Positions 36,638 through 45,913 of a stretch of 64,000 bases of DNA are shown here, piece by piece. Numbering within the stretch: position 1 is the stretch's first letter; every line of letters begins with the position of its first letter. The stretch is taken from the NCBI RefSeq assembly GCF_021533835.1, contig NZ_JAKFYQ010000002.1, positions 372,001 to 436,000 on the forward strand. The letters are read 5' to 3'. The position numbers and the translations under genes are program-made. Under the pieces are notes generated by a model. It worked only from the letters and a program-made list of their open reading frames with translations. It was not told the DNA's origin and did not search any database. This stretch comes from Synechococcus sp. Nb3U1. GTDB lineage: Bacteria > Cyanobacteriota > Cyanobacteriia > Thermostichales > Thermostichaceae.

Positions 36638-37450
36638 TTAGCGAGTTGTGGTCTTCTCTTGGGCGAAGCGATGGGTTAGCCAGATGGGCAGCACGGTCAA
36701 GCTGATGACCCCCAAAGCCACCACATTGATCACCGGGCGCTGTCGGGGCTTGGTCAGTTGACTCAACACCCAGATCGGCAAGGTTTGTTGCTGTCCGGCG
36801 GTGAAGGTGGTGACGATGATCTCATCAAAAGATAGGGCGAAGGCCAGCAAGGATCCCGCCAGTAGTGCCGTGGCCAGTTCAGGTAAAAGGATATGTCGAA
36901 AGGTTTGCAGAGGATTGGCCCCTAGATCGGCAGAGGCTTCCAGTTGCGAGCGCCCCATGCGGCGAAACCGGGCCAGCACGTTGTTGTACACCACCACCAA
37001 ACAAAAGGTGGCATGACCGATGACAATCGTCCAAAAGCTAAAGGGAATGTGCAGTAAATTGATTGCTGAGCGCAGAGCAATTCCAGAGACAATGCCCGGC
37101 AAAGCAATTGGCAGCAGCACCAAAAAAGAAATGGTCTCACGGCCAAAAAATCGGCTGCGATAGACTGCCGCTGCCGCCAGGGATCCCAGCACCACTGCTA
37201 CCCCTGTAGCCACTAGCGCCACCCGCAAAGATAAAAATAGAGCCCGCCAAATATCCGCCCGCCCCCACGCCACCGCAAACCAATGCCACGTCAGCCCCGG
37301 CAACGGAAAGCGCAAGGTGGCCTCATCAGGGGTAAACGCATAAAGAACGATCACCAGCAGGGGTAGATGGAGAAAGAGCAACACTGCCACTGACAGAATC
37401 AGCCAAGGCCATTGGGAGAGGGACAAACCAGTGCGATTAAGGGATGTCAT
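36638..37450 (-). CDS. ABC transporter permease, PotC-like
   Basis: This 270-residue inner-membrane protein resembles the PotC/PotI permeases of spermidine/putrescine ABC importers. Six hydrophobic helices are visible; the EAA loop is [22 protein letters not shown], and [10 protein letters not shown] is the family string after it. ATG 37450 is the first sensible start (an upstream frame opens at 37510). The partner permease, ATPase and binding protein are absent from this neighbourhood, so the transporter must be split or the gene an orphan. Confidence 0.8.
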   Translation of the reverse strand: MTSLNRTGLSLSQWPWLILSVAVLLFLHLPLLVIVLYAFTPDEATLRFPLPGLTWHWFAVAWGRADIWRALFLSLRVALVATGVAVVLGSLAAAAVYRSRFFGRETISFLVLLPIALPGIVSGIALRSAINLLHIPFSFWTIVIGHATFCLVVVYNNVLARFRRMGRSQLEASADLGANPLQTFRHILLPELATALLAGSLLAFALSFDEIIVTTFTAGQQQTLPIWVLSQLTKPRQRPVINVVALGVISLTVLPIWLTHRFAQEKTTTR

Positions 37451-37715
37451 GTTAAGGTTTCGTCTTCCTCCCTTTGGTCTTAAGGTTCTCTCCAGGAGCG
37501 GTAGACCCACTTTCTCAGTCCAAGTGAGCCAGACCCTAGCTCACCAATATCCGCAAGTCTTTATCTCTGACGTTGATTCTGACATTGATGGCTGCATACA
37601 TAACCCTGTTGTGCTGTTGTCTGCCGTGAGGACAACCCAAAGAATCGACACCACCGTTTATCGTGGTAGAGGGATCTTTCCAAGGTTGAGCTGTCAGCAG
37701 GCGAGAGGAGCGATT

Positions 37716-39050
37716 GTGGTCTATCGGGTTGGGCTACTGGGGCTAGGCACCGTGGGCACGGGCGTGGTGCAAATTTTGCAGCGTCCAGGCCATTTTCTCT
37801 TGCAGGCAGTGGATATCGGCGCGGTGGGGGTGCGCTCGCTGAATAAACCTCGGGAAGTGCAAATCCCCCCTGAGCGCTTGACCACCGATCTGGAGCGCAT
37901 CGTGTCCGATCCGGAGATCGATGTGGTGATCGAGCTGATGGGGGGCCTTGAACCGGCTCGCAGCCTCATCCTGAAGGCCATCGACCATGGCAAACAGGTG
38001 ATTACTGCCAACAAGGCTGTGATCGCTCGTCATGGGGCAGAGATCTTTCAGGCAGCCGCCCAAGCCAAAGTCTCTGTGCTCCTAGAAGCTGCCGTCGCGG
38101 GTGGGATCCCGATTCTACAACCCTTACAACAATCTTTGCGGGCCAACCAAATCCGGGCAGTTTGGGGCATCATCAATGGCACCACCAATTTCATCCTCAG
38201 CCAGATGACCCAGGAGGACAGCTCGTTTGAGGAAGCCCTAGCGGTTGCCCAAGCCCGCGGCTACGCAGAAGCGGATCCCAGTGCGGATGTGGAAGGTTGG
38301 GATGCCGCCGATAAGATCGCCATTTTGGCTAGCCTCGCTTTTGGGGTGCCGGTACAGCGGGAAGCCATCCCCTGCGAAGGGATCCGCGACATTAGTGCCA
38401 CCGATATTCGCTACGCGCGGGAGTGGGGCTTTACCTTTAAACTCCTGGCCATTGCCCAACGCTCGCCGCTCGCGGCAAGTTCTGCCAGCCCCTCCCAGTT
38501 GGATATTCGGGTTCACCCCACCCTTTTGCCCTTGACCCATCCTTTGGCCAGTATCAACGGTGTGGAGAATGCTGTCTTGGTGCAAGGGGATCCCCTCGGG
38601 CAGGTGGTGTTGTCGGGGCCAGGGGCAGGGCGGGGGCCAACGGCCAGTGCGGTGGTTGGGGATCTGCTCACCCTAATCGCCCATCTGCAAACCGGTGCCC
38701 AGGCTCCCAATCCTTTGCTGGGGTTCTCCCCCTTGCTGACCTTTCCCGTAGGCGATGCGGAGCAACCGGGGCTGAAAGCCGGGATCCCGTTGGCAGAATT
38801 GGAGGCAGAGTTTTACGTGCGGGTATTGGCTCAGGATCAGCCAGGGGTGATCGGGGCGATTGGCACCTGCTTTGGTAACCACCGGGTCAGTCTGGAGAGC
38901 ATCACCCAAAAAGAATGCCATCGGGAGCAAGCGGAGATCGTCATTCTCACCCATACCGTCCGCGAGGCCGACTGCCAACAGGCGATTGCTGAGATCCGTC
39001 AACTGCCCCAGGTGGCCGGGATCCCTGGTCTGTTCCGGGTTCTGCGCTGA
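37716..39050 (+). CDS. hom: Homoserine dehydrogenase
   Basis: Hom reduces aspartate semialdehyde to homoserine, feeding threonine, isoleucine and methionine synthesis. The NAD(P) site VGLLGLGTVGTGVVQIL, the catalytic GIINGTTNFIL and the DVEGWDAADKIAILASLAFG segment are intact. A C-terminal ACT domain (YVRVLAQDQPGVIGAIGTCF) follows, as in allosterically threonine-inhibited forms. GTG 37716 is supported by AGGAG five bases upstream, giving 444 residues; the frame opens earlier at 37431 but that overlaps the divergent permease gene. Confidence 0.95.
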   Translation: MVYRVGLLGLGTVGTGVVQILQRPGHFLLQAVDIGAVGVRSLNKPREVQIPPERLTTDLERIVSDPEIDVVIELMGGLEPARSLILKAIDHGKQVITANKAVIARHGAEIFQAAAQAKVSVLLEAAVAGGIPILQPLQQSLRANQIRAVWGIINGTTNFILSQMTQEDSSFEEALAVAQARGYAEADPSADVEGWDAADKIAILASLAFGVPVQREAIPCEGIRDISATDIRYAREWGFTFKLLAIAQRSPLAASSASPSQLDIRVHPTLLPLTHPLASINGVENAVLVQGDPLGQVVLSGPGAGRGPTASAVVGDLLTLIAHLQTGAQAPNPLLGFSPLLTFPVGDAEQPGLKAGIPLAELEAEFYVRVLAQDQPGVIGAIGTCFGNHRVSLESITQKECHREQAEIVILTHTVREADCQQAIAEIRQLPQVAGIPGLFRVLR

Positions 39051-39068
39051 GTAGAGAGGAAGTTAAGA

Positions 39069-40562
39069 ATGAGTGTTTCTGCGCCTGAACAAGGGTATGA
39101 AGGGGATCTCACCCTCATCCCCAAAAAGGTGGTGGTGATCGGGGCGGGTATTACGGGCCTGACCCTGGCGCTGCGACTGCAGCAGGGGTTACAAAGCTCT
39201 GCTGGCCAAGGATCCCAGCCGGTGCTTTTGGCCGAGTCCAGCGACCGGGTGGGCGGGTGTATTTCCAGCCAAAGCAAAGATGGTTATCGCTGGGAGGAAG
39301 GCCCCAACAGCTTTACCCCCGTTCCGGCTTTGCTGAACCTGATTGCAGAGGTGGGGTTGACAGATCAACTGCTGCTGGCGGATGGCAAACTGCCTCGCTA
39401 TGTCTACTGGGAGAAAGAACTGCTGCCGGTGCCCATGAGTCCTGCTGCGGCGATCGGATCGCGGTTGTTGAGCGTTGGTGGTAAACTGCGGGCTCTGGGA
39501 GGGTTGTTGGGGTTTGTCGCCCCGCCCCCGGGTCGAGAGGAAACGGTACGGCAGTTTTTCCAGCGACAACTGGGCTCGGAGGTGGTGGAGCGGCTGGTTG
39601 TACCTTTCACCTCTGGAGTTTTTGCTGGGGATGCGGATCAGCTGAGTGCCCTAGCCGCCTTTTATCGGGTTGCCAGCTTAGAGGAACGCTATGGTAGCCT
39701 TTTTGCCGGTGCTTTTCTTCGTGCTCCCCGTAGCCAACCCGACCCTCTCTCGCCCCAAATTCAACCGGTGCCCAAGCGGGGTCAGTTGGGCAACCTGCGG
39801 CAAGGGCTCAAACAACTCCCGGAAGCCATCGCCGAAAAACTGGGAGATACCCTGCACCTGGGCTGGCAGGCTACGCATCTCAAGCAGAATGAAGCCGGTT
39901 ATTGGGTGGGGTTTAAGACTCCAGAGGGATCCCGTTGGGTTGTCGCTCAGCGCGTGGTGCTCACTCTGCCCGCTTATGCAGCTGCTGCCCTCCTGCGAGA
40001 GCTCAACCCCCAGGCCAGCCAGTTGCTCTCGGGCATTCTCTACCCGCCAGTGGCCGTGGTCACTTTGGCTTACCCAGAAGAGGCCTTGCCACAACCGCTA
40101 AGGGGTTTTGGTCATTTGATCCCACGCTCACAGGGCTTCCGCACGCTCGGCACCATCTGGGCTTCCTGCCTGTTCCCGGAGCGAGCCCCGCAAGGCTACC
40201 ACTGCTTCCTCAACTTCGTGGGGGGGGCTACCGATGTTGCCTATGCCCGCCAGAAAGGGATCCCGCCAATTTCGGCCCTCTCTCCCGAAGAACGCGCCCA
40301 AGTTGTGCACGAAGAGCTGAGCCAAATCCTTCTGACCCGCCCCGTAGAACCCATCCGATTGGGAGAACGACTGTGGCCACAAGCGATCCCACAGTATACC
40401 CTCGGTCACCGGCAGCGGATTGCCCAGCTACAGGAGAGTCTCGCCAACCAAACCCCAGGACTATCGGTCTGTGCTAATTATTTGGATGGGGTGGCCCTAG
40501 GAGATTGTGTGCGACGTGCTGAAGCGATGGCACAGGAGATCCTGAACGGCTGGGATAGCTAA
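39069..40562 (+). CDS. hemY: Protoporphyrinogen oxidase, HemY/HemG-type (oxygen-dependent)
   Basis: PPO converts protoporphyrinogen IX to protoporphyrin IX, the branch step to haem and chlorophyll. The 497-residue flavoprotein has the FAD motif VVVIGAGITGLTLALRL, SSDRVGGCISS, EEGPNSF and the C-terminal AMAQEILNG region. HemY-type is the oxygen-dependent class. It follows hom by 18 bases on the same strand, so they may be cotranscribed. Its stop shares the four bases CTAA with the stop of the convergent dihydroorotase-like gene. Confidence 0.9.
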   Translation: MSVSAPEQGYEGDLTLIPKKVVVIGAGITGLTLALRLQQGLQSSAGQGSQPVLLAESSDRVGGCISSQSKDGYRWEEGPNSFTPVPALLNLIAEVGLTDQLLLADGKLPRYVYWEKELLPVPMSPAAAIGSRLLSVGGKLRALGGLLGFVAPPPGREETVRQFFQRQLGSEVVERLVVPFTSGVFAGDADQLSALAAFYRVASLEERYGSLFAGAFLRAPRSQPDPLSPQIQPVPKRGQLGNLRQGLKQLPEAIAEKLGDTLHLGWQATHLKQNEAGYWVGFKTPEGSRWVVAQRVVLTLPAYAAAALLRELNPQASQLLSGILYPPVAVVTLAYPEEALPQPLRGFGHLIPRSQGFRTLGTIWASCLFPERAPQGYHCFLNFVGGATDVAYARQKGIPPISALSPEERAQVVHEELSQILLTRPVEPIRLGERLWPQAIPQYTLGHRQRIAQLQESLANQTPGLSVCANYLDGVALGDCVRRAEAMAQEILNGWDS

Positions 40563-41842
40563 CGAGTAGGTTCGGCCTTGCCCACTTGCGTGTGGAGAAC
40601 CCTGCCCTGAATCGGTTTCCCCAGCCAGGGGGTGGCCAGGGATCCTGACTTCAAGGTGGAAGCGGAGACGATCCAGGTGGGGTTGGGATCAAAAAGCACC
40701 CAGTCGGCTGCGGAGCCTGGTTCGAGAGGAAGGAGCTCCCGATCTAAACAACGGGCTGGATCCAGGCTGAGGGCTGACCACAGTTGCAAGGCAGTCAGGG
40801 ATCCGCTGTCTACCAGATTGTGCCAGAGCAGGGGCAGGGCCAGTTCCAGGCCAATCGCACCAACAGGAGCATCGGCAAAAGGTACGGTTTTTTCTTCGTA
40901 GGTGTAGGGGCGGTGGTCAGTTGCAATGACGAGGCTGCCAGAGCGGATCCCGTCGATCAAGGCTTGGCGATCAGACGCCGTAGGTAAAGGGGGCAGCAGG
41001 TGCAGGTTGGGGTTGTAATCCTGCTCCAGTACCGCTTGTTCGTCTAGGAGCAGGTGCATCCAGGTGGTACTGGCGGTGACCGGCAATCCTTGCTGTTGAG
41101 CTTGCTGGATCAACCTGAGGCTGCGGGTCTGGCTAATGCGCATGAAATGAACCGGGGTTGTAGTGGGTTCACTCCTGATCACCTCCAAAATCCGGGCCAA
41201 AGCAGAGGTTTCGGCACTGGGAGGGATCCCTTTTAACCCCAGTCTCAAGGCCCAAACCCCTTCATACAAGCTGCCCGACCCGGCCAAATTGGGATCCCAA
41301 GGCCAAAGCATCAGGGGCTTATTCCACATCCGCAAATACTCGAAAGCCCGCCGCAGCAGTACCAAAGAACGCAACGGCTGATCTTCCGTCAAACCGATTG
41401 CCCCAGTCTGGAGCAGTTCTGCCCATTCACTGGGTTGTTCTCCTTTTGCCCCTATCGTGAGGGCTGCCCAAGGTAACCAATGGGGATCCCCAGCTTGGCG
41501 GGTGTAGCGCCCTAGTTGCTCGGCACTGTCCAAAACCGGAGTGGTGGTGGGCAGAATCCCCACTTGAGTAAAGCCCCCGGCTAAGGCTGCTGCAGCCAAA
41601 GAGGCTAGGGTTTCACGGCTTTCATGCCCGGGCTCGCCACTGTAGGCATACAGATCCACCAGCCCCGGCCCCAGAACCCAACCTGAGCCATCCCATACCG
41701 GTACATCCTCAGGGATCCCTGGGCCAACAGCACGGATGCAGCCCTCCTGTAGCCACACGTCGGTCACCTGATCCCGGTTGTGCAGCGGATCCAGTAGGCG
41801 CACCCCTTGCAATCGCACCCGCGAGGGGAATGACAGCGTCAT
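40559..41842 (-). CDS. Dihydroorotase-like protein without HxH metal motif
   Basis: The 427-residue protein is similar to class I dihydroorotase in overall layout (TDHRPYTYEEK, ADAPVGAIGLELALPLL, ADWVLFDPN) but the diagnostic D-x-H-x-H-x-R-E-P-G motif reads DLYAYSGEPG at residues 63-72. The metal histidines are replaced by Tyr65 and Tyr67 and the arginine by Gly69. It is therefore probably not catalytic; some bacteria keep inactive PyrC paralogues that form the ATCase complex. No pyrB is adjacent. I start at ATG 41842 because the frame before it overlaps the phosphatase. Confidence 0.78.
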   Translation of the reverse strand: MTLSFPSRVRLQGVRLLDPLHNRDQVTDVWLQEGCIRAVGPGIPEDVPVWDGSGWVLGPGLVDLYAYSGEPGHESRETLASLAAAALAGGFTQVGILPTTTPVLDSAEQLGRYTRQAGDPHWLPWAALTIGAKGEQPSEWAELLQTGAIGLTEDQPLRSLVLLRRAFEYLRMWNKPLMLWPWDPNLAGSGSLYEGVWALRLGLKGIPPSAETSALARILEVIRSEPTTTPVHFMRISQTRSLRLIQQAQQQGLPVTASTTWMHLLLDEQAVLEQDYNPNLHLLPPLPTASDRQALIDGIRSGSLVIATDHRPYTYEEKTVPFADAPVGAIGLELALPLLWHNLVDSGSLTALQLWSALSLDPARCLDRELLPLEPGSAADWVLFDPNPTWIVSASTLKSGSLATPWLGKPIQGRVLHTQVGKAEPTR

Positions 41843-41847
41843 CTGTT

Positions 41848-43179
41848 TTATAGTGCCCCTGCCGCTGTACAGTCCAAAATTTGGCCGGATAGGTGGGTGG
41901 TGAGGTTCAACACCTTCAAGACTGGAGCTCCATCCTTGCCTTCTGGGTAATCGATCACCGTAACCGCGCCATTCCCCTGCTTGAACGTCCAAAAAGCCTG
42001 GGGCGACAGATCGAACAACTGACAGATGGCTGCTTTATTAATGGCATCGTGAGCGACAACAACCGCCGTCCCCTGCGGAAACTGAGCTTCAGTGGTGGCC
42101 AGAATATCTTGCCAAGCCATCCGAGTCCGTTCCCATACTTGGTTTAGGTTTTCCCCATTCGGCATTTGCACACTGGCGGGATCCCGTTGCCATTGTTCCA
42201 GTTCCCCCGGATATTCCGCTTCGATTTCACTTTGCAGTTTGCCCTCCCAATCTCCGTGGCTGATCTCCTGGAGGGCGGGAATGGGGCGCAAAATCAGGTT
42301 GCTATGGTTATTACAAATGGCATCGGCAGTGGCCCAAGGGCGTTTGAGAGGGCTAGAGAAGGCCAGTTGCAGAGGTTGAGTTGCCAAAAAATCTGCGACC
42401 TTGGTGGCTTGTTCTTCTCCCGTGGCATTGAGGGGAATATCCCGCTGCCCCTGAAAGCGTTGTTCCCGATTCCACTGGGTTTCACCGTGTCGCACCAGCA
42501 AAATACGCATCCCCTGCTTGCGTTTCGGCATTGCTTGGCCGAGGTGGGCAGTGATGTTAAGGGATTCTAGTTGCGGCGAAAAGGGGATCCCCTGGGGAAA
42601 ATTGAGAACGCTGATGGCGCAGTTGTCTTGCCCGAGGCGATGGTAGTAGTGAGGTTCTAGACCAATGGCGGTGCTAATCAGGGCGCGATTGATGCCGCTG
42701 TGCCCCACCAAAAGGATATTGATCAGTTCTTCTGGGTCAGGGATCCCTTGCGCTAAGGTTTGCCAAAAGTCTTGCGCCTGCTGCCAAAGATCCCGCACCG
42801 GAAAGCACCCCTCCAGTTCCAGATTCTCGGGGTGGTGCCGCCAGAGGTGATGGTCATCGGGGTATTTCTCTTTCACCTCCGCAAAGGTCAGCCCTTCCCA
42901 AGCAGTGAGGTCGATTTCCCGCAGTTGCTCCGTCACCGTTAGAGGGATCCCTTCCCGATCTTTGAGAATGATGCGGGCCGTATCGTAAGCACGGGTCAGG
43001 GGGCTGCAAAAGGCTTGGTTAAAGGGGATCCCGGCTAGAGACTTGGCCACACACTGCGCCTGTGATTCTCCTGTTGGGGTAAGACGAGATAGATCCGAGC
43101 GGCCTTGAATGCGACTTTCCAAGTTGAAAGTGCTCTCACCATGACGCACGAGCACAACACGCAGGGCAGGCTGAGCCAT
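41848..43179 (-). CDS. Tandem-domain histidine phosphatase
   Basis: The 443-residue product contains two phosphoglycerate-mutase-like domains: LVRHGESTFNLESRIQGR at residues about 9-26 and LVRHGETQWNREQRFQGQ at about 220, each with the catalytic RHGE histidine. The C-terminal half also has a VVAHDAINKAAICQLF segment. In cyanobacteria such proteins are studied as phosphoserine phosphatases or related dPGM-like enzymes; which half is active cannot be told. ATG 43179 is my start; the frame opens with a GTG at 43206. The gene is followed after five bases by the dihydroorotase-like gene and may be cotranscribed with it. Confidence 0.8.
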   Translation of the reverse strand: MAQPALRVVLVRHGESTFNLESRIQGRSDLSRLTPTGESQAQCVAKSLAGIPFNQAFCSPLTRAYDTARIILKDREGIPLTVTEQLREIDLTAWEGLTFAEVKEKYPDDHHLWRHHPENLELEGCFPVRDLWQQAQDFWQTLAQGIPDPEELINILLVGHSGINRALISTAIGLEPHYYHRLGQDNCAISVLNFPQGIPFSPQLESLNITAHLGQAMPKRKQGMRILLVRHGETQWNREQRFQGQRDIPLNATGEEQATKVADFLATQPLQLAFSSPLKRPWATADAICNNHSNLILRPIPALQEISHGDWEGKLQSEIEAEYPGELEQWQRDPASVQMPNGENLNQVWERTRMAWQDILATTEAQFPQGTAVVVAHDAINKAAICQLFDLSPQAFWTFKQGNGAVTVIDYPEGKDGAPVLKVLNLTTHLSGQILDCTAAGAL

Positions 43180-43363
43180 CGCTTGCACTAACTCACTCAA
43201 GAACACCTTCTAGGGTACAGCCCTTTACGCCAAAGGCACGTTAGCGCGCAGGCTTGTTACCTCGCGCCACAGAACTTGTCCAGCTCTTGAAGGGGATCTC
43301 GGGTTGGATTCGACCGGATGGGATGTGTAACGGGAGGGGCAGTCCGATCCCGGAGTCCGATGC

Positions 43364-44014
43364 TCAACCCAAGCGGCTTTTGACCACCGCCCAAATGCGC
43401 CGGGCCACCTCTTCAGGGGATCCCTGGGCATCAATGCGTACTATCCGCTGCGGTTCTGTGGCTGCTAGCTCTTGAAAACCCTGGTACAGCCGTTGGTGGA
43501 AAGGCCATTGGGCTTGCTCCATGCGGTCAACAGGGCTGAACTTCTTCGCCCCGCTGAGATGAGCGGTCTGTCGGGAACGGGCCCGCTCTAAACCCACCTG
43601 CAGGGGTAAATCCAGCCAGAGAGTGAGGTGAGGCTGCAAGTTGCCGGTAGCCAGTTGGTTCAACTGCCGAATCAGATCCAAATCGAGGCCGCGCCCATAG
43701 CCCTGATAGGCCAGTGTCGAGTCGGTGAAGCGGTCACAAATCACCACCTGCCCTGCCGCCAAAGCCGGACGAATACGGGTTTGCACATGCTCCGCTCGAT
43801 CTGCCGCATACAGGAGCAACTCCGCCAACGGTGAGATCGGATCCCCATGCAGCAGTAGAGCCCGCAGTTCTTGACCTAGAGCAGTACCTCCCGGCTCACG
43901 GGTACACAAACAGGCATATCCCTCCTGCTGCAGCCGCTCTGCCAAGAGAGCTTGTTGCGTGGTTTTGCCTGCTCCTTCTCCCCCCTCTAGGGTGATGAAC
44001 ACACCAGACCGCAT
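43364..44014 (-). CDS. tmk: Thymidylate kinase
   Basis: Tmk phosphorylates dTMP to dTDP. The P-loop FITLEGGEGAGKTTQQ, DRFTDSTLAYQGYGRG and DLPLQVGLERARSR are all present. I place the start at ATG 44014 (216 residues); a TTG at 44035 would overlap the upstream gene's stop as TTGA and cannot be excluded. Confidence 0.95.
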   Translation of the reverse strand: MRSGVFITLEGGEGAGKTTQQALLAERLQQEGYACLCTREPGGTALGQELRALLLHGDPISPLAELLLYAADRAEHVQTRIRPALAAGQVVICDRFTDSTLAYQGYGRGLDLDLIRQLNQLATGNLQPHLTLWLDLPLQVGLERARSRQTAHLSGAKKFSPVDRMEQAQWPFHQRLYQGFQELAATEPQRIVRIDAQGSPEEVARRIWAVVKSRLG

Positions 44015-44031
44015 CTGTGCATCAAGGTGGT

Positions 44032-45189
44032 TCAACGCAGGTTGAGCTGAGGCTGCAAGTTAAAAGAGTGTCCCGGCACCATGACGTACACATCCGGGAT
44101 GTTGGTGACCTCCAGGCTTTGCAGAGCCAACCCTTCCACATTGGAGCGGAGAGCGTTGTTGATCGTCGTTTCCAGTTGCGACAACACCTGCGCTTCGTTT
44201 CCTTGGTTGGCTAAGCCAGGGAACTGGTTGTAGACGGCTCGTGCCAAACTGCTGGCCAGCGGGATCTGAATCAAAGTCAGGTTCGAACCGCCCAATTGGG
44301 GGCCAAGGGTACTTGCTCGTCCCTGAATGCCGAGGGCTTGCAGCGCATTAGCGGTTTGGCTGACAGGAATCGTACAGGTGTCCATTTTATAGATCGGCAC
44401 CGAAGCCATGGTTAGGGCCGAAACACTGGTCAGCTCCACCACGGTAAAAGAAGCTGTGCCGTTGTAGGCAAAACAAAACTCTCGAAATGCTTCCGGCACA
44501 TTGGCGGCCCGGATCGGGCGTTCATCGTCAAAGCCCCCACTCTCGGAAAAGATGTTGCGAATCACAAAGCCGCCAAAAAAGGCCAGCAGCGCCACCAAGG
44601 CGACCACCGTCAGGCTGGAGGGAGAGAGCCCTCCCCGGGAGCCACCAGTGCCTGCCCCTATGCCAGCTCCGCCCCCGCCGACATAGCTGGAGGTATATCC
44701 CGAAGCGGCAGAACGGTTGTAGTCGCTGCGGTAGGGGCTGGTGTAGGCCGAACGATCGGATCCGGATCCCTCATAGCCACGGCTGCTAGGAGCAGGGCGG
44801 CGAGGTACCAGGGCTTGCCCGGAACGCCTGGGGCTAGAGCGTTCGGTGGATCGAGGGGATCCGGATCCCATTGCAGCTTCTCGGGGCTCGCGGCTAGGGC
44901 GGGCAGAGCGGGGGGGAAAGGACTCCGTCCCGCTGACGCGACCAGAATCAAGCCAATCGTCAGAACGATTGCTGGCGGATCCAGTCCGGCGACCTTCAGA
45001 GAGTGGATCTTGATCCGGTAAAGGGGGCGGGGTGCGACGGCCCTCTCCGGGAGTCAAGCCACCAGCACTGGGATAGGAAGGGGGACGCATCGCTCCCTCT
45101 CGTGTGGAATCGGAATTTTGTCCCTCTTCACGATTGCCTGGCGGCATGTTCGGATCCCGAGTGGAATCTTGATCCCCAGCAAAGGTCAT
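44032..45189 (-). CDS. Single-pass membrane protein of unknown function
   Basis: The 385-residue product has a long N-terminal half rich in Ser, Arg, Pro and Gly (PSYPSAGGLTPGEGRR, RSGQALVPRRPAPSS), one hydrophobic helix at about residues 187-207 (SLTVVALVALLAFFGGFVI) and a C-terminal globular domain from about residue 225 containing EAFREFCFAYNGTASFTVVE and MVPGHSFNLQPQLNLR. The N-terminal part would be cytoplasmic and disordered. I recognise no family. It is followed by tmk with a possible 4-base overlap, so the two may be coupled. Confidence 0.7.
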   Translation of the reverse strand: MTFAGDQDSTRDPNMPPGNREEGQNSDSTREGAMRPPSYPSAGGLTPGEGRRTPPPLPDQDPLSEGRRTGSASNRSDDWLDSGRVSGTESFPPRSARPSREPREAAMGSGSPRSTERSSPRRSGQALVPRRPAPSSRGYEGSGSDRSAYTSPYRSDYNRSAASGYTSSYVGGGGAGIGAGTGGSRGGLSPSSLTVVALVALLAFFGGFVIRNIFSESGGFDDERPIRAANVPEAFREFCFAYNGTASFTVVELTSVSALTMASVPIYKMDTCTIPVSQTANALQALGIQGRASTLGPQLGGSNLTLIQIPLASSLARAVYNQFPGLANQGNEAQVLSQLETTINNALRSNVEGLALQSLEVTNIPDVYVMVPGHSFNLQPQLNLR

Positions 45190-45240
45190 CCTCTAAGCTC
45201 CCAACGCAAAACTGGCATCTATACAAACCCTGCCTACAAC

Positions 45241-45861
45241 CTAGCCCAGACTGGTGCCTAAAATAAGCAACTGCTCCTTCAAAGCCCGTAAGGCTTGTCC
45301 GCGGTGGCCAAGCTCCTCTTTTTGGGCCGGGCTCATTTCCGCGAAGGTCAACCCCAACTCAGGCACCCAAAACAGTGGGTCGTAGCCAAACCCCCCCCGG
45401 CCCTGCGGCTGGGTCAAGATCTGTCCCTGGCACACTCCCTCCGCCAAAGCCCGCACCTGCCCCTGCGGATCCACTAGCGCCAGTGCACAGTGGAAGGTGG
45501 CCTCTCGAGGGTGCTCCGCACCTCGCGTAGCAAGATTAGGGATCCCGTCCATTTCCCTGAGCAATCGCTCGATCCGGGCAGCATCGGTAGGGGCATAACG
45601 AGCCGAATGGATCCCGGGGGCACCGTTAAGAGCCCGTACCGATAACCCTGAGTCATCAGCAAGTGTCCACTCTCCCAAGGCTTTCGCCACTGTTGTCGCT
45701 TTCAGCAGGGCATTTTCTGCAAAGGTGGCCCCAGTCTCTTCCACCTCCAACTCTGCAGGCTTTAAACGCAGCCTCCAGCCAGGGATATGATCCCGAAAAA
45801 AGGACTCGAACTCCCGCAATTTCCCGGGGCTGCTGCTGGCCAGAATCAGAGGACGAGGCAT
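45241..45861 (-). CDS. rdgB: RdgB/HAM1-type non-canonical purine NTP pyrophosphatase
   Basis: RdgB removes dITP and XTP from the nucleotide pool. The 206-residue product contains LILASSSPGKLREFE, ATFAENALLKA, DDSGLSVRALNGAPGIHSARYA and RGGFGYDPLFW. The usual S-x-N-x-G-K reads S-S-P-G-K, with a serine at the asparagine position. The frame opens a little further upstream; ATG 45861 matches the family start. Confidence 0.9.
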   Translation of the reverse strand: MPRPLILASSSPGKLREFESFFRDHIPGWRLRLKPAELEVEETGATFAENALLKATTVAKALGEWTLADDSGLSVRALNGAPGIHSARYAPTDAARIERLLREMDGIPNLATRGAEHPREATFHCALALVDPQGQVRALAEGVCQGQILTQPQGRGGFGYDPLFWVPELGLTFAEMSPAQKEELGHRGQALRALKEQLLILGTSLG

Positions 45862-45913
45862 GGGGTTAGGATCCAAACCAAGAGCTGCACCTGGGGTATC
45901 TTAGCGAAGTTTG

